NCBI RefSeq assembly: GCF_030811715.1
Contig: NZ_JAUSRH010000014.1
Location: forward strand, 47,914-111,913
Direction of reading: 5' to 3'
Length of the DNA: 64,000 nt
Source of the DNA: Sinomonas atrocyanea
GTDB lineage: Bacteria; Actinomycetota; Actinomycetes; Actinomycetales; Micrococcaceae
Shown here: positions 9,701-19,333 of the stretch, piece after piece
How the letters are laid out: each line of letters starts with the position of its first letter
How positions within the stretch are numbered: the first letter of the stretch is position 1
Made by a program: the position numbers and the translations under genes
The notes under the pieces: model-generated
What the model was told of the DNA's origin: nothing
Databases searched by the model: none
Seen by the model: the letters and a program-made list of their open reading frames with translations, nothing else

Positions 9701-10260
9701 TCGGGGAAGACAGCTTCGAGGCCGCTGCGGGTGAAGCGCCGGCCGGGAGTCTGGCCGATGATGCCCTCGACCGCCGCCACATCCAGCGGCACCGAGTCGA
9801 TGAGGTAGAAGCGCCCCAGGCTGGACTCCGTGCCGTTCTTGGGCAGGTCGAACAGCGCGGTGAGCGTGTAGGCGGTGCCGGCCGCATTGTCGAAGGTGAG
9901 GGCGACGGCGCTCCAGGTGGCCCCCGGGCGCTGGAACGCGCTCGCGCGGCCCTCCCCCACGGCCATGTCGCCGACCTTGCCGCGCATGTACGTGTAGGTG
10001 GTGCGACGGTCCTCGCTGTGCCCGGCGCGCGCCGCGGCGGCCTCGTTGGAGCGCGGGCGGGCGTCGAACACGCGGGCGATCGCGTCGAACAGCGTCGACT
10101 TGCCCACGCCCGAGTTGCCCGTGAGCATGGTGCCCGCACGGTCCACGTGCATGGTGTGCGTCCCGTGGAAGGTGCCCCAGTTGACCACCTGGACGAGGCT
10201 GAGCCGGTACTGGCCGGGATTGATGGCCGTGCCGAGTGGGAGCATGGTCGCGACGCTCAC
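6787..10260 (-). CDS. jetC: JetC / MksF-like SMC-type ATPase of a Wadjet (MksBEF) condensin
   Basis: 1157 residues. Walker [10 protein letters not shown] at 48-56, a long Glu/Ala/Arg-rich coiled-coil body, an ABC signature SGGERQRF at 1042-1049 and Walker B VMMDE at 1075-1079 define an SMC/MukB-like ATPase of the JetC type. In Wadjet systems JetABC extrudes plasmid loops and JetD cuts them; related MksBEF condensins act in chromosome segregation. The GTG start overlaps the jetB stop by 4 nt (GTGA), so the two are translationally coupled. A linker around residues 945-975 holds [11 protein letters not shown], identical at the DNA level to inserts in two other genes. No jetD follows, so plasmid cleavage by this locus alone is doubtful. 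Confidence 0.92.
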   Translation of the reverse strand: MSVATMLPLGTAINPGQYRLSLVQVVNWGTFHGTHTMHVDRAGTMLTGNSGVGKSTLFDAIARVFDARPRSNEAAAARAGHSEDRRTTYTYMRGKVGDMAVGEGRASAFQRPGATWSAVALTFDNAAGTAYTLTALFDLPKNGTESSLGRFYLIDSVPLDVAAVEGIIGQTPGRRFTRSGLEAVFPEAQVFDVHKNFAERFRRLLGISSDQALPLLRVIQAGKGLGGSVNSFFRDQVLDPPATLAAADEVVEEFSNLMSIRARLEDIRLQRDQLAPVPALNQEYEAALTEAARLRELADEPFDAVRQSHAVAVQERLIAGIRDRAQAKAKELSAERHRRDALAAELRSLEAEYNSAGGNQISALEQARDNATVGLRLRREVEAAAKAGLHDAGLDLPFSAEGWEAAHRQAAEALAGLEGDTAALREARFDAFEVHATAKRELAEARSELAALAQSKSLLPQHAVENRAAIASALGLDEDEMPFGGELIDLAEDQERWRPAAERALRSLATTLLVPGQHFAAVTRWLDANPVRGALRAVDLSSRVPGAELALASVGERDLLSKLEVVPGPAGDYVRERIAVDFAYTCVEDPDELAGLERGLSLGGVVKRGRGTVEKDDRFAARADFVLGFDNAAKVELLAGRVLELEASLAAAAEAAQASEDSHQGLSRRLEALRRVARDERAWEEVSSAAAEDELRRIGARLEDALAAQGDLEPLRAKVEAARAEHQASTEAAAVLQSEYRQLDAQLVTADRLLEAARARLADAPPSAAATGTLGPLFEEFGQAADQHDLERIAAEVHGRLAARVHAAESRAQAAAERLTRIFEQFQRDWGPVVAADHGVSIGAAAAFEARYRQIVSEGLPAQEAQFREFFAQRTHESFSTLLHLLDEERRGIAARILPLNSILAGVDFHDGSYLELDIRQTVPASAKQFKEAIVSALKARHAPSSANSAAAHDAGPASSGGSGTAGVGAGEDQLTVRYKTLEALVKRLASQTPEDRRWRAEVLDTRAHVFISCKEHRVSRDAAAGTARDEVFVHADTGSMSGGERQRFTAFIMAAALSYQLGIAEHGFTGYGTVMMDEAFVLASEEFAGQGIAALHEFGFQLLLAAPENVIDLSRYLGSVTEILRDRRTNRSGLIEGPSVPGGPVSQANPVDIVLR
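7391..7407 (-). repeat. AHDAGP 17-mer, copy in jetC
   Basis: Reverse-strand GCGCACGACGCCGGCCC, encoding AHDAGP in frame in a flexible linker near the JetC C-terminus. A looser relative (GLHDAGLD) is encoded near 9085-9105 in the same gene. Confidence 0.85.
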
Positions 10261-11237
10261 AGGAGCCCCTCCGTCTCGTCCGATCCGCCGAGGTCACCCC
10301 GTGGGACGCCGACGTCGCCCCCTGGGACGCCGACGTCACCCCCTGGGACGCCGACGTCACCCCGTGGGCCCTCGAAGTCGGGGGCGTCCTCGTCCTCCAC
10401 GGGATCGGCGCCCTCGGCGCCCTCGGCGCCCTCGGCGCCCTCGGGTTCTTCTGCTCGGTCCCCGTCGCCTGCGGCGAGGTCCACGTCCAAGGCGACCTGG
10501 CCGGCGTCGTCCGCGGAACCGCCGTCCCGCGCGGGCCCCGCGGCGGCGACGGCCTCGAGGTGCCGGGTGACGTCGCCGATGTTCTCGAACGGCAGGGCGA
10601 GCGGAAGGGCGTTGGAGATGAGGTACACGTCCTCGAGCGGGGTGGGGATGAGGAGGCGGCGGGCCTGGAGCTTGGCGACCGCGCGGTTGACGGTGTCCGC
10701 GTCGCGGAGCGCGTCCTGCTCCTCGGCGGGCTGGTAGTGGGCCACGACGTCGGCGAGCTCCTCGAGCGTGACGGTCGGCTCCGTCTGGGCCGTGGCATGC
10801 CGGTCCAGGAGCAGCCGGAGCCGCAGCAGCAGGATGGTCTCGACGCGGCTGAGCGCGCGCTGCTGGCGCAGGACCGTGGCGCGCGACGCCGTCCCCAGCA
10901 GCTCCGGGTCCACCGGCCGCAGCACGGCGATCTTGCGTTCGTGGTCGATCTGGAGGCGGAGGAACAGCTCGGACAGCCGCGAGCGCAGGACGTCCTCGTG
11001 GTCCAGCAGCGTGGTCCACGCCTTCTCGTCGCGGCCGCCGTCGAGGTACGGGCCCTTCAGGAGGCGCACCAGGACGTGGCGGACGCGCAGCGGGAGGACG
11101 CCGGTGTCGCCGTCGTAGAGGGCCGTGCCGGGCACGAACGGTTCCTCCGGCCCGACCTCGGCGTCCAGCGGGGTGACCTCGGCGTCCAGCGGCCCGACCT
11201 CGGCGTCCGCAAGGGTGACCTCGGCGTCAGTTTCCAT
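10257..11237 (-). CDS. jetB: JetB / MksE-like DUF4194 protein with repeat-encoded tails
   Basis: 326 residues. The middle (about residues 40-235) is a DUF4194 (MksE/JetB) winged-helix kleisin-associated subunit, recognisable from its place between JetA and JetC and from stretches such as [21 protein letters not shown]. Both ends are unusual: residues 3-32 are four DAEVTPL-type heptads, and the C-terminus is an acidic [13 protein letters not shown] stretch plus GDVGVPG heptads. These are encoded by 21-bp DNA repeats at 11151-11234 and 10290-10373 that also occur in the PRTase gene far downstream. The ATG at 11237 shares one base with the jetA stop (TGATG), and the stop overlaps jetC by 4 nt, so the operon is tightly coupled. 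Confidence 0.88.
   Translation of the reverse strand: METDAEVTLADAEVGPLDAEVTPLDAEVGPEEPFVPGTALYDGDTGVLPLRVRHVLVRLLKGPYLDGGRDEKAWTTLLDHEDVLRSRLSELFLRLQIDHERKIAVLRPVDPELLGTASRATVLRQQRALSRVETILLLRLRLLLDRHATAQTEPTVTLEELADVVAHYQPAEEQDALRDADTVNRAVAKLQARRLLIPTPLEDVYLISNALPLALPFENIGDVTRHLEAVAAAGPARDGGSADDAGQVALDVDLAAGDGDRAEEPEGAEGAEGAEGADPVEDEDAPDFEGPRGDVGVPGGDVGVPGGDVGVPRGDLGGSDETEGLL
10290..10373. repeat. 21-bp repeat array inside the jetB 3' end, four units
   Basis: Four 21-nt units start at 10290, 10311, 10332 and 10353; each is GASGTCRCCCC plus a tail such as CTGGGACGCC. Read on the reverse (coding) strand they give GDVGVPG heptads. The best unit matches the reverse complement of the unit at 24156-24176 in the PRTase gene at 20 of 21 positions after rotation. 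Confidence 0.9.
11151..11234. repeat. 21-bp repeat array inside the jetB 5' end, four units
   Basis: Four 21-nt units start at 11151, 11172, 11193 and 11214. On the coding strand a unit contains GCCGAGGTCACCCC and encodes DAEVTPL, the opposite orientation to the array at the other end of the same gene. Confidence 0.88.
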
Positions 11238-12859
11238 CAGTTCTCCTCCCCGGAGGTCACGGAGGTCAGGGAGGCCGCAGGGGCCGCGGCGGCCCCGGAC
11301 CTCCCCGCGGCCCCCACGGTCACCGTCGCGTTGGGGACGAAGGCGGTGCGCCGCGTCCCGTCGACCTGTTCGAATTCCAGCGGCGCCCACGCGTCCCGGC
11401 CGAACCCGACGCCCCGGTTGAGCAGGTGCCCCAGGAGCGCGCGGATCGAGTTGATGTGCTGCTCGTCGGCGGGCAGCTGGGACCAGATGTCCGGCAGCTC
11501 GGCGCGGCCGCCGCCGGCCTCGAGGGCCACGTCCACCGCTTCCCGCAGCGCCGCGGCCCGCGCCTTGCCCGTGCGGGCGGAGCGGACGCGGTCCTCGCGG
11601 CCGAAGGAGATGGGGGCGGCGAGCCGGGGCGGCGGCGCGAGCTCGTCGGGGTCGAACAGCTTGACCATGGACAGCGACTCGAACTCTGCGCCGAACAGTT
11701 CGGGCGCCGGCGCGAACCCGGACTCCTCGCGGACGTACGGGAGCTGGCGGACCGCCTGCTCGGCCCGTCGGATCGCGTCGCGGAGCCGGACGGACTGGCG
11801 GTAGTCGTCGCTCTGGACGTACGTGTTCAGGCTCTCCGAGAGCTTGCCGTAGATGCGCTGGATCTGGGCGTTGGCCTCGCGCAGCTCCGCGACGAGGTGC
11901 CGCAGGGTCTCCCGCTCCTCGTGGCCGAGCCCGTCGGCGAAGTCGCGCGAGAGGACCTCGGAGATCGCGGCCCGGAAGCGCATCTGCTGCTCGGGGTCGT
12001 CCAGGAACGCCGTGAACGAGCGGAAGGTGCGGCCCTCGCTGGAGGCGCGCAGCCGCCGGTCCGCCTCGAGGACCTGGGCCATCGTGGCGCCCTTGGTCAG
12101 CGACTCTTCGATGATCTGGTTGCGCAGCTGGCCCACGGAGTCCTCGATGCGGTCGCGCATGCGCTTGAAGTCGGCGGGGACGCCGGCGGCGAGGTCGAGG
12201 ATGTTCTCGGCGGCCTCGAGCGCGGTCTCGTCGTCGAGGCTCCCGGTCTGCTCGCCGGTGCGCATGGCCCGCACGAGCTCGAGCCGCTCCTCGATCTCGG
12301 CTTCGAGGGCCTCGATCCTCGCCGTCGTGTCCGGGTTCGTCTCGCGGGCGAGCCTCTCCACGTCGCCGAGGAGCGTGCCGAGCCGCGAGCCGGTGAGTGT
12401 TGACCGCTCGGAGGAGAGGGAGTCGAGGAAGGCGAGCACGCGCGCCGTCGCCTCGGTGAGCTCGTACACGATCCGGCCGCCGTGCGCTCGGCGGGCGAGG
12501 AAGCGGCGGCGGGTCCAGTCGTCCGCGACGGCGCGTCCGGTCGCGGAACCGGCCGTGGGGGCGGCGCCGGAGGCGGCATCGTGCGCACGGAGGTCGTCGA
12601 GGAAGGCGTCGAGCTCCTCGTGGAACTCTTCGAGCTCCACCTGCGGGCGATTGCGGGAGAACGCGGTCTGCAGCGCCGCGATGGTCCACGGGGCCGAGCG
12701 GGTGAGGGCCCACGCCGGCCCGCGGTGGAGCGACTCGAGCTCGGCGAGGCGGACCAGCATGGCGGACGACGGCGATCCCGCCTGCGCGGGCCCCTCGCCG
12801 CGCGCCGGGGTGCTGGCAGGCACGGGGGCCGGCAGCGGTCGCGGAGAGGGTTCTGGCAC
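11237..12859 (-). CDS. jetA: JetA / MksB-like DUF3375 protein (kleisin-type subunit of Wadjet)
   Basis: About 540 residues if the GTG at 12859 is used. It matches DUF3375: the conserved opening [18 protein letters not shown], a helical middle with heptad-rich segments ([19 protein letters not shown]), and a C-terminal winged-helix region ending near [19 protein letters not shown]. In Wadjet, JetA is the kleisin that bridges the JetC heads. The start is uncertain: the frame is open to a GTG at 12961, the GTG at 12859 gives a Pro-rich leader, and an ATG at 12760 starts just before the conserved region; none has a strong ribosome binding site. A linker with RAHDAASG near the N-terminal domain resembles the AHDAGP insert. 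The stop overlaps the jetB ATG by one base. Confidence 0.88.
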   Translation of the reverse strand: MPEPSPRPLPAPVPASTPARGEGPAQAGSPSSAMLVRLAELESLHRGPAWALTRSAPWTIAALQTAFSRNRPQVELEEFHEELDAFLDDLRAHDAASGAAPTAGSATGRAVADDWTRRRFLARRAHGGRIVYELTEATARVLAFLDSLSSERSTLTGSRLGTLLGDVERLARETNPDTTARIEALEAEIEERLELVRAMRTGEQTGSLDDETALEAAENILDLAAGVPADFKRMRDRIEDSVGQLRNQIIEESLTKGATMAQVLEADRRLRASSEGRTFRSFTAFLDDPEQQMRFRAAISEVLSRDFADGLGHEERETLRHLVAELREANAQIQRIYGKLSESLNTYVQSDDYRQSVRLRDAIRRAEQAVRQLPYVREESGFAPAPELFGAEFESLSMVKLFDPDELAPPPRLAAPISFGREDRVRSARTGKARAAALREAVDVALEAGGGRAELPDIWSQLPADEQHINSIRALLGHLLNRGVGFGRDAWAPLEFEQVDGTRRTAFVPNATVTVGAAGRSGAAAAPAASLTSVTSGEEN

Positions 12860-13115
12860 GGCTGACCACTCTACCGGGCGCCGGCCGGGCGTCCACCGGA
12901 CGGGGACCGGGTGCCGACCGGGTGCGGCAGGAACCCGCCCGGCCGCTCCCCCGTTGAACACGCAAGAGACTGCTCAGACCCGGGGGATACAGAACTGTCG
13001 GCGGCCCGGGACATAATGGGCCTTGGCTGGTCTGGGGGGAACCGCTCCTCGGGCTCTGCAGCCTGCTGATTGCCGCCCGGCACCCCGGGCCTGAACGAGG
13101 AGCTCTGCGCCCCAC

Positions 13116-14207
13116 GTGTTTCTGAAGACGTTCGGTTGGTCCTTCGGTGTGAGCGCCGTGGCGCTTGTCGTGGCCTTCCTCTACGGGGGCCCGCAGGGCC
13201 TCTTCCTCGCGCTGGTCCTCGGCATCCTCGAGGTGAGCCTGAGCTTCGACAATGCGGTGGTCAATGCCCGCATCCTTGAGCGCATGAACCCGTTCTGGCA
13301 GCGGATGTTCCTCACAGTCGGCGTCATCATCGCCGTGTTCGGCATGCGGGTGCTGTTCCCGCTGCTCATCGTCGGAGTCACCGCCAAGCTCAACCCGGTC
13401 GAGGCGGTCCAGCTCGCCCTCGCCAAGGGTCCCATCGACGAGCCGGGCACGTACGCGTACGTCCTCCACCAGGCCCACCCGCAGATCGCGGCCTTCGGCG
13501 GCATCTTCCTGCTCATGATCTTCCTCGACTTCATGTTCGAGGACCGCGAGCTCAAGTGGCTGCAGTGGTTCGAGGCGCCGCTGGCGAAGATCGGCAGGAT
13601 GAACGGCGCCTCGCTCGTGGTCGGGCTCTTCGCCCTCGGCCTCATCGGCCAGCTCTCCGGCCCCGACCTCCAGGGCAGCGTCCTGATGGCCGGGATCTTC
13701 GGCATGGTGACCTATTTCCTGGTCCAGGGCCTCGGCGAGCTCTTCGACACGGGGGAAGAGGACGAGGACGCAGAGTCCTCCGAGCAGGCCGGGAAGCGCC
13801 CCAACAAGGCGGTCCAGGTGGCCGGCAAGGCCGCATTCATGCTGTTCCTCTACCTCGAGGTCATCGACGCCTCGTTCTCCTTCGACGGCGTCATCGGCGC
13901 GTTCGCCATCACCTCGGACCCGATCATCATCGCCCTCGGCCTCGGCCTCATCGGCGCGATGTTCGTCCGCTCGCTCACGGTCTACCTCGTCCGCCAGGGC
14001 ACCCTCGACGAATTCGAGTACCTCGACCACGGCGCCCACTGGGCCATCGGCGCCCTCGCGGTCATCCTCCTGATCACGATCGGCATCGAGGTCAGTGAGG
14101 TCATCACCGGCCTCATCGGCGTGGTCTTCATCGGGGCCGCCTTCGTCGCCTCGGTCATGCGCAACCGGCGCAAGGCCCTCGAACCCGAGCACGCGACCAC
14201 CGCCTGA
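13116..14207 (+). CDS. TerC-like integral membrane protein (DUF475 family)
   Basis: 363 residues with about nine hydrophobic segments. The motifs [13 protein letters not shown] near the N-terminus and [18 protein letters not shown] in the second half are the paired acidic membrane motifs of the TerC/DUF475 superfamily, thought to handle metal ions (Mn or Ca) at the membrane. An acidic cytoplasmic loop ([13 protein letters not shown]) separates the halves. It heads a + strand run with three terD genes and telA, so it is the membrane partner of the Ter complex. The GTG at 13116 has GAGGAG 13 nt upstream, rather far. A CATAAT box at 13012-13017 is a possible -10 element, without a good -35. Confidence 0.88.
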   Translation: MFLKTFGWSFGVSAVALVVAFLYGGPQGLFLALVLGILEVSLSFDNAVVNARILERMNPFWQRMFLTVGVIIAVFGMRVLFPLLIVGVTAKLNPVEAVQLALAKGPIDEPGTYAYVLHQAHPQIAAFGGIFLLMIFLDFMFEDRELKWLQWFEAPLAKIGRMNGASLVVGLFALGLIGQLSGPDLQGSVLMAGIFGMVTYFLVQGLGELFDTGEEDEDAESSEQAGKRPNKAVQVAGKAAFMLFLYLEVIDASFSFDGVIGAFAITSDPIIIALGLGLIGAMFVRSLTVYLVRQGTLDEFEYLDHGAHWAIGALAVILLITIGIEVSEVITGLIGVVFIGAAFVASVMRNRRKALEPEHATTA

Positions 14208-14252
14208 GACGTCCAACCGCACCCTGTAGAGAGACAACGTAAGGAGCACACC

Positions 14253-14852
14253 GTGGGACTGAGCTTGCAGAAGGGGCAGGGCCTCTCGCTGACCAAGAAG
14301 GACGGGTCCGGCATGACCCAGGTCCGCCTCGGGCTGGGCTGGGACGCCGTCGAGCAGCCCCGCAAGGGCCTCTTCGGGAGCCTGTTCGGCGGTGGCGCGG
14401 CGGAGATCGATCTGGATGCCTCGGCCATCCTCTACAACGCCAGCCGCCAGCCGCTGGACACGGTCTTCTTCAACCAGCTCACGAGCAAGGACGGCTCGAT
14501 CCGCCACACCGGGGACAACCTCACCGGCGCCGGCGAGGGCGACGACGAGACCATCATGGTCAACCTGCCCTCCGTCAACGGCGCGGTCGAGCACATCGTC
14601 TTCGTCATCACCAGCTACTCCCAGCAGACCTTCAATGAGGTCCAGAATGCGTTCTGCCGGGTCGTGGACGACTCCGCCGCCGGCAGCCCCGAGGTGGCCC
14701 GCTACACCCTCACCGAGCAGGGGCCGACCACCGGCATGATCATGGCCAAGCTCTCCCGCGAGGGTGCAGGCTGGAAGTTCACGGCCATCGGGCAGCCCGC
14801 GAACGGCCGCACCGTGGGCGACCTCGTCGGCCCGTCCGCCGCCGTCCTGTAG
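14253..14852 (+). CDS. terD: TerD-family stress protein, copy 1
   Basis: 199 residues. The TerD fold is shown by the opening [19 protein letters not shown], the LDASAILYN strand and the calcium-binding loop [13 protein letters not shown] at 87-99. A short [14 protein letters not shown] insertion at about 38-51 replaces the usual compact loop and sets this copy apart from the next two. TerD proteins bind Ca and form cytoplasmic or membrane-associated assemblies with TerC in tellurite, phage and oxidative stress responses. The GTG has AAGGAG seven bases upstream; the gene lies 45 nt after the TerC-like gene. Confidence 0.93.
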   Translation: MGLSLQKGQGLSLTKKDGSGMTQVRLGLGWDAVEQPRKGLFGSLFGGGAAEIDLDASAILYNASRQPLDTVFFNQLTSKDGSIRHTGDNLTGAGEGDDETIMVNLPSVNGAVEHIVFVITSYSQQTFNEVQNAFCRVVDDSAAGSPEVARYTLTEQGPTTGMIMAKLSREGAGWKFTAIGQPANGRTVGDLVGPSAAVL

Positions 14853-14885
14853 TCCACCGAACCACCGCACAGCACAAGGAGCACC

Positions 14886-15467
14886 GTGGCAAGCCTCACC
14901 CTCAGCAAGGGCAGCAACCTCTCCCTGACCAAGGCCGATCCGGGCCTCACCCGCGCCATGGTGGGGCTCGGCTGGGATCCGCGCACCACAGCGGGCGAGA
15001 TGTTCGACCTCGACGCGAGCGCCCTGCTCGTCTCGGCCCGCGGCAAGGTCCGCAGCAACGACGACTTCATCTTCTACAACCAGCTCGAGGCCAAGGACGG
15101 CTCGGTGGTCCACCAGGGCGACAACCGCACCGGCGAGGGCGAGGGCGACGACGAGCAGATCCTCATCGACCTGACCAAGGTGGCCGGCGATGTCGAGAAG
15201 GTGGTCATCGTCGTCTCGATCGACCAGGCGGAGGCGCGCCGCCAGAACTTCGGCATGGTCAGGGGCGCGTTCTGCCGGGTGGTCAACGACGTCACGGACC
15301 AGGAAGTGGTCCGCTACGACCTCACCGAGGACGCCGCGAGCGAGACCTGCATGATCTTCGCCGAGATCTACCGGCACGGCGGGGAATGGAAGTTCCGCGC
15401 CGTCGGCCAGGGCTACGCGAGCGGGCTGGCCGGGCTGGCGACCGACTTCGGCGTCGTCCTCGACTGA
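14886..15467 (+). CDS. terD: TerD-family stress protein, copy 2
   Basis: 193 residues with a full TerD domain: [18 protein letters not shown] at the N-terminus, FDLDASALL, and the Ca-binding loop [13 protein letters not shown] at 78-90. It is about 80 percent identical by eye to copy 3, pointing to tandem duplication, and more distant from copy 1. The GTG at 14886 has AAGGAG in good spacing. It is in the same transcription unit, 33 nt after copy 1. Confidence 0.93.
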   Translation: MASLTLSKGSNLSLTKADPGLTRAMVGLGWDPRTTAGEMFDLDASALLVSARGKVRSNDDFIFYNQLEAKDGSVVHQGDNRTGEGEGDDEQILIDLTKVAGDVEKVVIVVSIDQAEARRQNFGMVRGAFCRVVNDVTDQEVVRYDLTEDAASETCMIFAEIYRHGGEWKFRAVGQGYASGLAGLATDFGVVLD

Positions 15468-15501
15468 CGCCGCATCCGAGACGGAAGAAGGAGCACTTCA
15501 C

Positions 15502-16083
15502 ATGGCCGGACTGACCCTCTCCAAGGGCGGCAACCTCTCCCTGACCAAGACCGATCCCGGCCTCACCAAGGCCATCGTGGGGCTCGGCTGGGATCCGCGC
15601 ACGACGACGGGCGACGCCTTCGACCTGGACGCGTCGGCGCTGCTCGTGGGACCCAACGGCAAGGTCCGCTCCGACGCGGACTTCATCTTCTACAACCAGA
15701 AGCAGTCCCCGGACGGAGCGGTGACCCATCTGGGCGACAACCGCACCGGCGAGGGCGAGGGCGACGACGAGCAGATCCAGGTCGACCTGACCAAGGTGGC
15801 GGCCGACGTCGAGCGCATCGTCGTGGTGGTGAGCATCGACCAGGCCGAGAGCCGCCGGCAGAACTTCGGCATGGTCCGGTCGGCGTACTGCCGGATCGTC
15901 AACCAGGGCACCGACGCCGAAGTGGTCCGCTACGACCTCTCCGAGGACGCCGCGAGCGAGACCTGCATGATCTTCGCCGAGCTCTACCGCAACGCCGGCG
16001 AATGGAAGTTCAAGGCCGTCGGCCAGGGCTACGCGAGCGGCCTCGCGGGCGTCGCCACCGACTTCGGCGTGAACCTCGGCTGA
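15502..16083 (+). CDS. terD: TerD-family stress protein, copy 3
   Basis: 193 residues, near-duplicate of copy 2 along its whole length (shared ends include ETCMIFAE and [18 protein letters not shown]). The Ca-binding loop [13 protein letters not shown] at 78-90 is intact. The ATG at 15502 has AAGGAG nine bases upstream. Differences from copy 2 are scattered substitutions in loops, so both copies look functional. Confidence 0.93.
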   Translation: MAGLTLSKGGNLSLTKTDPGLTKAIVGLGWDPRTTTGDAFDLDASALLVGPNGKVRSDADFIFYNQKQSPDGAVTHLGDNRTGEGEGDDEQIQVDLTKVAADVERIVVVVSIDQAESRRQNFGMVRSAYCRIVNQGTDAEVVRYDLSEDAASETCMIFAELYRNAGEWKFKAVGQGYASGLAGVATDFGVNLG

Positions 16084-16120
16084 CGCAGCACTCCCACCCA
16101 CTTCTCCAAGGAGCACCTCG

Positions 16121-17323
16121 ATGTCCATCTCCCTGACCCCGCCGGATCCCACCGAGTCCGAGAACGCGCTCGTGCTGCAGGCGCCCGAGCCCGCTCCCGT
16201 CATCCAGGAGGAGCAGGCTCCGGGCATGGTCCCGGTCCCGACCGAGCGCCAGACCGAGATCGCCAGCCAGGCCAAGGCCTACGTGGCCGAGATCGCCTCA
16301 ATGGACTCGCGCAGCCCGGAGTTCCAGCAGAAGGTCGAGGGCCTCAACCGGTTCGCCGGGCGGGAGATGGTCGCGTCCTCGGACGCCTCGAGCCGGATGC
16401 TGGACCGCTCGAGCACCTCCCTCGCGAGCGCCAAGAAGTCCGGCAACAGCGCCCAGATGTACGTCGCCTCGACGCTCGGCGAGCTGCGCAGCACGGTCGA
16501 GGACCTCACCCCGGGCCAGGAGCTGAGCGCGGGCCGGAAGATCCTCGGCTTCGTCCCCGGCGGGAACAGGCTCGCCCGGTACTTCCAGCGCTACGAGTCC
16601 GCCCAGACCCAGCTGGACAAGATCATCAAGTCCCTCATGGCCGGCCAGGACGCCCTCATGAAGGACAACGCCTCCCTCGCCCAGGAGAAGACGAACCTCT
16701 GGGAGACGATGAAGCAGCTCTCCGAGTACGCGGTCTTCGCCCAGGAGCTGGACAAGGCCACGGTCGAGAAGATCGACGAGGTCCGCCGCAGCGGCCAGAC
16801 CGAGCATGCGCAGCAGCTCGAGTCGGATGTGCTCTTCCCGGTGCGCCAGCGCCGCCAGGACATCCTCACCCAGCTCGCCGTCTCGGTGCAGGGCTACCTC
16901 GCGATCGACATGATCCGGAAGAACAACACCGAGCTCATCAAGGGCGTGGACCGGGCCCGGACGACGACGATCAGTGCCCTCCGCACGGCCGTGATCGTCG
17001 CGCAGGCGCTCGCCAACCAGAAGCTCGTCCTCGACCAGATCGACGCGATCAACACGACGACGAACAACATGATCCTGCGCACCTCGGAGATGCTGAAGGA
17101 CCAGACGGCCCGCATCCACCAGCAGGCCTCGTCCTCCGGCGTCTCGGTCCAGACGCTCGAGAAGGCGTTCGCGAACATCTACCAGACGATGGACGCGATC
17201 GACACGTTCCGCTCGCAGGCGGCCAAGAGCATGGAGAGCACGGTCCAGGCGCTCGAGACCGGCCTCGAGAAGTCGCGCCCGTACATCGAGCGCGTGCGCC
17301 GGCAGGAGGGCAACGCCAGCTAG
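16121..17323 (+). CDS. telA: TelA-family toxic anion resistance protein
   Basis: 400 residues, mainly helical and without membrane segments. The sequence follows TelA/KlaA: an acidic Pro-rich leader, then coiled-coil-forming helices with FQRYESAQTQLDKIIKSL, VRQRRQDILTQLAVSVQGYLAIDMIRKNN-type conserved stretches (shown here in part) and a C-terminal helical tail. TelA proteins accompany TerD in tellurite and cell-envelope stress resistance. The ATG at 16121 has AAGGAG in good spacing, 38 nt after terD copy 3. The stop codon overlaps the stop of the opposite-strand gene in a shared CTAG (17320-17323). Confidence 0.92.
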   Translation: MSISLTPPDPTESENALVLQAPEPAPVIQEEQAPGMVPVPTERQTEIASQAKAYVAEIASMDSRSPEFQQKVEGLNRFAGREMVASSDASSRMLDRSSTSLASAKKSGNSAQMYVASTLGELRSTVEDLTPGQELSAGRKILGFVPGGNRLARYFQRYESAQTQLDKIIKSLMAGQDALMKDNASLAQEKTNLWETMKQLSEYAVFAQELDKATVEKIDEVRRSGQTEHAQQLESDVLFPVRQRRQDILTQLAVSVQGYLAIDMIRKNNTELIKGVDRARTTTISALRTAVIVAQALANQKLVLDQIDAINTTTNNMILRTSEMLKDQTARIHQQASSSGVSVQTLEKAFANIYQTMDAIDTFRSQAAKSMESTVQALETGLEKSRPYIERVRRQEGNAS

Positions 17324-18537
17324 AGCTGGTCGTCCGCCTCGTCCTCGTCGTCGAAGCCGTCGTCGAACTCGTCCTCGTCCCCGGCCTCCTCCTCGTAGTC
17401 CACGACCGCGTCGTAGACGGCGTCGAGGGCGGCGACCGGGACGTTGACCATGCCGTCCGCGGTGTCGGCGAGTCCGAGGGCCTCGAGCTCTCGGATCTGG
17501 CGCATCAGGGCCTCGGAGAGGCTCTGGAGCTGCTGGGCGGCCCCTGGCCCGAGCTCCTCCTCGTCCTCCTGCGCCTCGCCGTCCTCGGCGAGGCCTGAGC
17601 CGAGGGAGGCGACATCCTCGAGGGGGAACGGCTGCTGGTGGACGGCGGCGGTGAGGATCGTGGTGAGCACGGCGGCAGTCTCGCCGTCGGGGGTTCCGGG
17701 GGTGCCGTCGGTGCACGCGGCGACCACGATCTCCGTGCCGAGGAACTGCGCCTCGAGCCGCCCGAGCCCGTCGGTGCCGCCGAGGTCCCCGGCCCCCTCG
17801 CCGGGGCGCGCCACGCCGCCGGCGGTGTCGATGAGCTCGGCGTTGACCATGGCCTCCCACAGCCGCTGGGCGCGTTCCTCGGAGCCGACCACCTCGGCGG
17901 CGGACGCCAGGGCGTCGGCCGGGAGGGCCGCTTCCTCGGTAACCTCGCGGCCGGTGCCGAGCCAGTCGAGCAGGGCCCGGGCGTGCCGCACGAACGGGGC
18001 CCCGGAGGCGAAGGCCGCGGCCTCCTCCTCGCTGGCCTGGGGCAGGTTGGCCCGGGGCCCCTCGTCGACGATCCCGCCGAGCGCCTCGGCGTGGGCGTCG
18101 AGCACCTCGGCGACGGCCTCGAGCTCTTCGGCGGTGCCCTGCCAGCGTCCGGTCTCCTCGAGGAAGGTGAGCCAGTCGACCAGGGTGCCGATCACGTAGC
18201 GCTGGTCGTCGACCGACTGGTCCTCGTTGTCCGCGGCGGCCGCGACGTCCTCGAGGAACGGCGGGAGGAACCCGGCCACATGGTCGGGGTCGAGCCGGAG
18301 GGACGGCGTGCCCTTGGCGAGGCTCGAGACGATCGTGACGAACATCTTCACGACCGTGAGCTGCCCGGCGGCGAAGCCTGCGAGGTCGGCCTCCTCGCGC
18401 GAGGCCCACGCGACGTACTCGGGAGTGAGGCCGTCGATCATGAGGTCGATGCTGCGGCGGCGCCGCTCGTAGTCGGTCCTCGAGGTCGTGGTGCGCGGGC
18501 GGGTGTTCTTCGGCTTGCGCGTGCGGCTCTTCGGCAT
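17320..18537 (-). CDS. Acidic hypothetical protein within the Ter locus
   Basis: 405 residues, not recognised. It has a basic N-terminus (MPKSRTRKPKNTRPRTTTS), an alpha-helical middle without membrane segments, and an extremely acidic C-terminus (EEEAGDEDEFDDGFDDEDE). Residues 20-110 (YVAWASREEADLAGFAAGQ and after) look like a compact helical domain; YERRRRSIDLMIDGLTPEYV is the best candidate for a conserved motif. It ends tail to tail with telA, sharing the CTAG. A role in the Ter response is suggested only by location between the two Ter modules. Acidic tails of this sort may bind basic proteins or metal ions, which cannot be tested from the sequence. Confidence 0.75.
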   Translation of the reverse strand: MPKSRTRKPKNTRPRTTTSRTDYERRRRSIDLMIDGLTPEYVAWASREEADLAGFAAGQLTVVKMFVTIVSSLAKGTPSLRLDPDHVAGFLPPFLEDVAAAADNEDQSVDDQRYVIGTLVDWLTFLEETGRWQGTAEELEAVAEVLDAHAEALGGIVDEGPRANLPQASEEEAAAFASGAPFVRHARALLDWLGTGREVTEEAALPADALASAAEVVGSEERAQRLWEAMVNAELIDTAGGVARPGEGAGDLGGTDGLGRLEAQFLGTEIVVAACTDGTPGTPDGETAAVLTTILTAAVHQQPFPLEDVASLGSGLAEDGEAQEDEEELGPGAAQQLQSLSEALMRQIRELEALGLADTADGMVNVPVAALDAVYDAVVDYEEEAGDEDEFDDGFDDEDEADDQL

Positions 18538-18630
18538 GAGAAGAGCGTACGCTGCCCGCGCACGCCGGCGGGTCCCCGGCCGGCGCTGGCACGGCTGCAG
18601 CGGGCGGGGCCGCCGCCAGCCTGCCCGGGG

Positions 18631-19230
18631 TCAGGGAGCCGTCGGGCCGCCGCTCCGCTGCCGGGCGGCGAGCAGGTCGAGCACGTCTTGGGTGGTCCCG
18701 GTCTCTCCCAGGCGCGGGAACACGGCCGAGACGGCGTGCGCGTGGGCGCCGGGGTTGAGGTCGGTCATGGCGTCGATCGCCAGGGCCACCGTGTAGCCGA
18801 GGTCGTGGGCGTTGCGCGCGGTGGACTCGACGCCCACGCTCGTGGCGATGCCGGTCAGGACGATCTGCGTCACGCCGCGGTCGTGCAGCACCTTATCGAG
18901 GTCCGTGGTCGCGAAGGCGCCGACGCTGCGCTTGGTGAGCAGCACGTCGTCGTCGGCGGTGTGGAGGCCCTCCGCGAGTTCGGCGAAGTCGGCGGGGAGG
19001 TCGGCGGGCAGCCGCCGCCCCAGGTCCGTCCGGCCGGCCGGGGCGCCGGCGACGTTGACGAGGACCACGGGCAGGCCGGCCGCGCGGAAGGCCTCGGCGA
19101 GCCGGATCGAGCCGGCGACGACGTCCGCGATGCGCGGATCCGACGAGGGCTCCTGGGGCCGGTTGACGATGCCCTTCTGGAGGTCTATCACCACGAGGGC
19201 GGTGCGGGGGTCGAGGGCGGTGAGGGCCAT
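18631..19230 (-). CDS. Isochorismatase-like hydrolase lacking the usual cysteine
   Basis: 199 residues of the isochorismatase/nicotinamidase fold. Asp16 (ALVVIDLQKG) and Lys100 (VLLTKRSVGAF) of the catalytic triad are present. At the nucleophile position, where most family members have TNVCVEST, this protein reads TSVGVEST with Gly133. Loss of the Cys is known in true isochorismatases such as PhzD and EntB, which use the Asp for vinyl-ether hydrolysis, so amidase activity is unlikely. The gene follows marR on the same strand with a 103-nt gap and is the probable target of that regulator. Confidence 0.88.
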   Translation of the reverse strand: MALTALDPRTALVVIDLQKGIVNRPQEPSSDPRIADVVAGSIRLAEAFRAAGLPVVLVNVAGAPAGRTDLGRRLPADLPADFAELAEGLHTADDDVLLTKRSVGAFATTDLDKVLHDRGVTQIVLTGIATSVGVESTARNAHDLGYTVALAIDAMTDLNPGAHAHAVSAVFPRLGETGTTQDVLDLLAARQRSGGPTAP

Positions 19231-19275
19231 GAGGACTCCTGGGGATTCGGTGGTCGGTCCGGATTCTGCGGGATC

Positions 19276-19305
19276 GGTCCGTGATGGGCCGGTCCGTGGT
19301 GGGCC
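19276..19305. repeat. 15-bp tandem duplication
   Basis: Two direct copies of GGTCCGTGRTGGGCC at 19276-19290 and 19291-19305 in the gap between the isochorismatase start and the marR stop. Confidence 0.7.
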
Positions 19306-19333
19306 GGGCAGTCCGGGGGTGGGCGCGGAGCGA

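Noticed and set aside
10257..15377. 1706-codon reverse-strand open frame across jetB and the Ter operon
   Set aside because: It arises from high GC and absence of stops opposite the terD genes. Clear TerC and TerD domains with ribosome binding sites lie on the + strand; only the part below 11237 is the real jetB.
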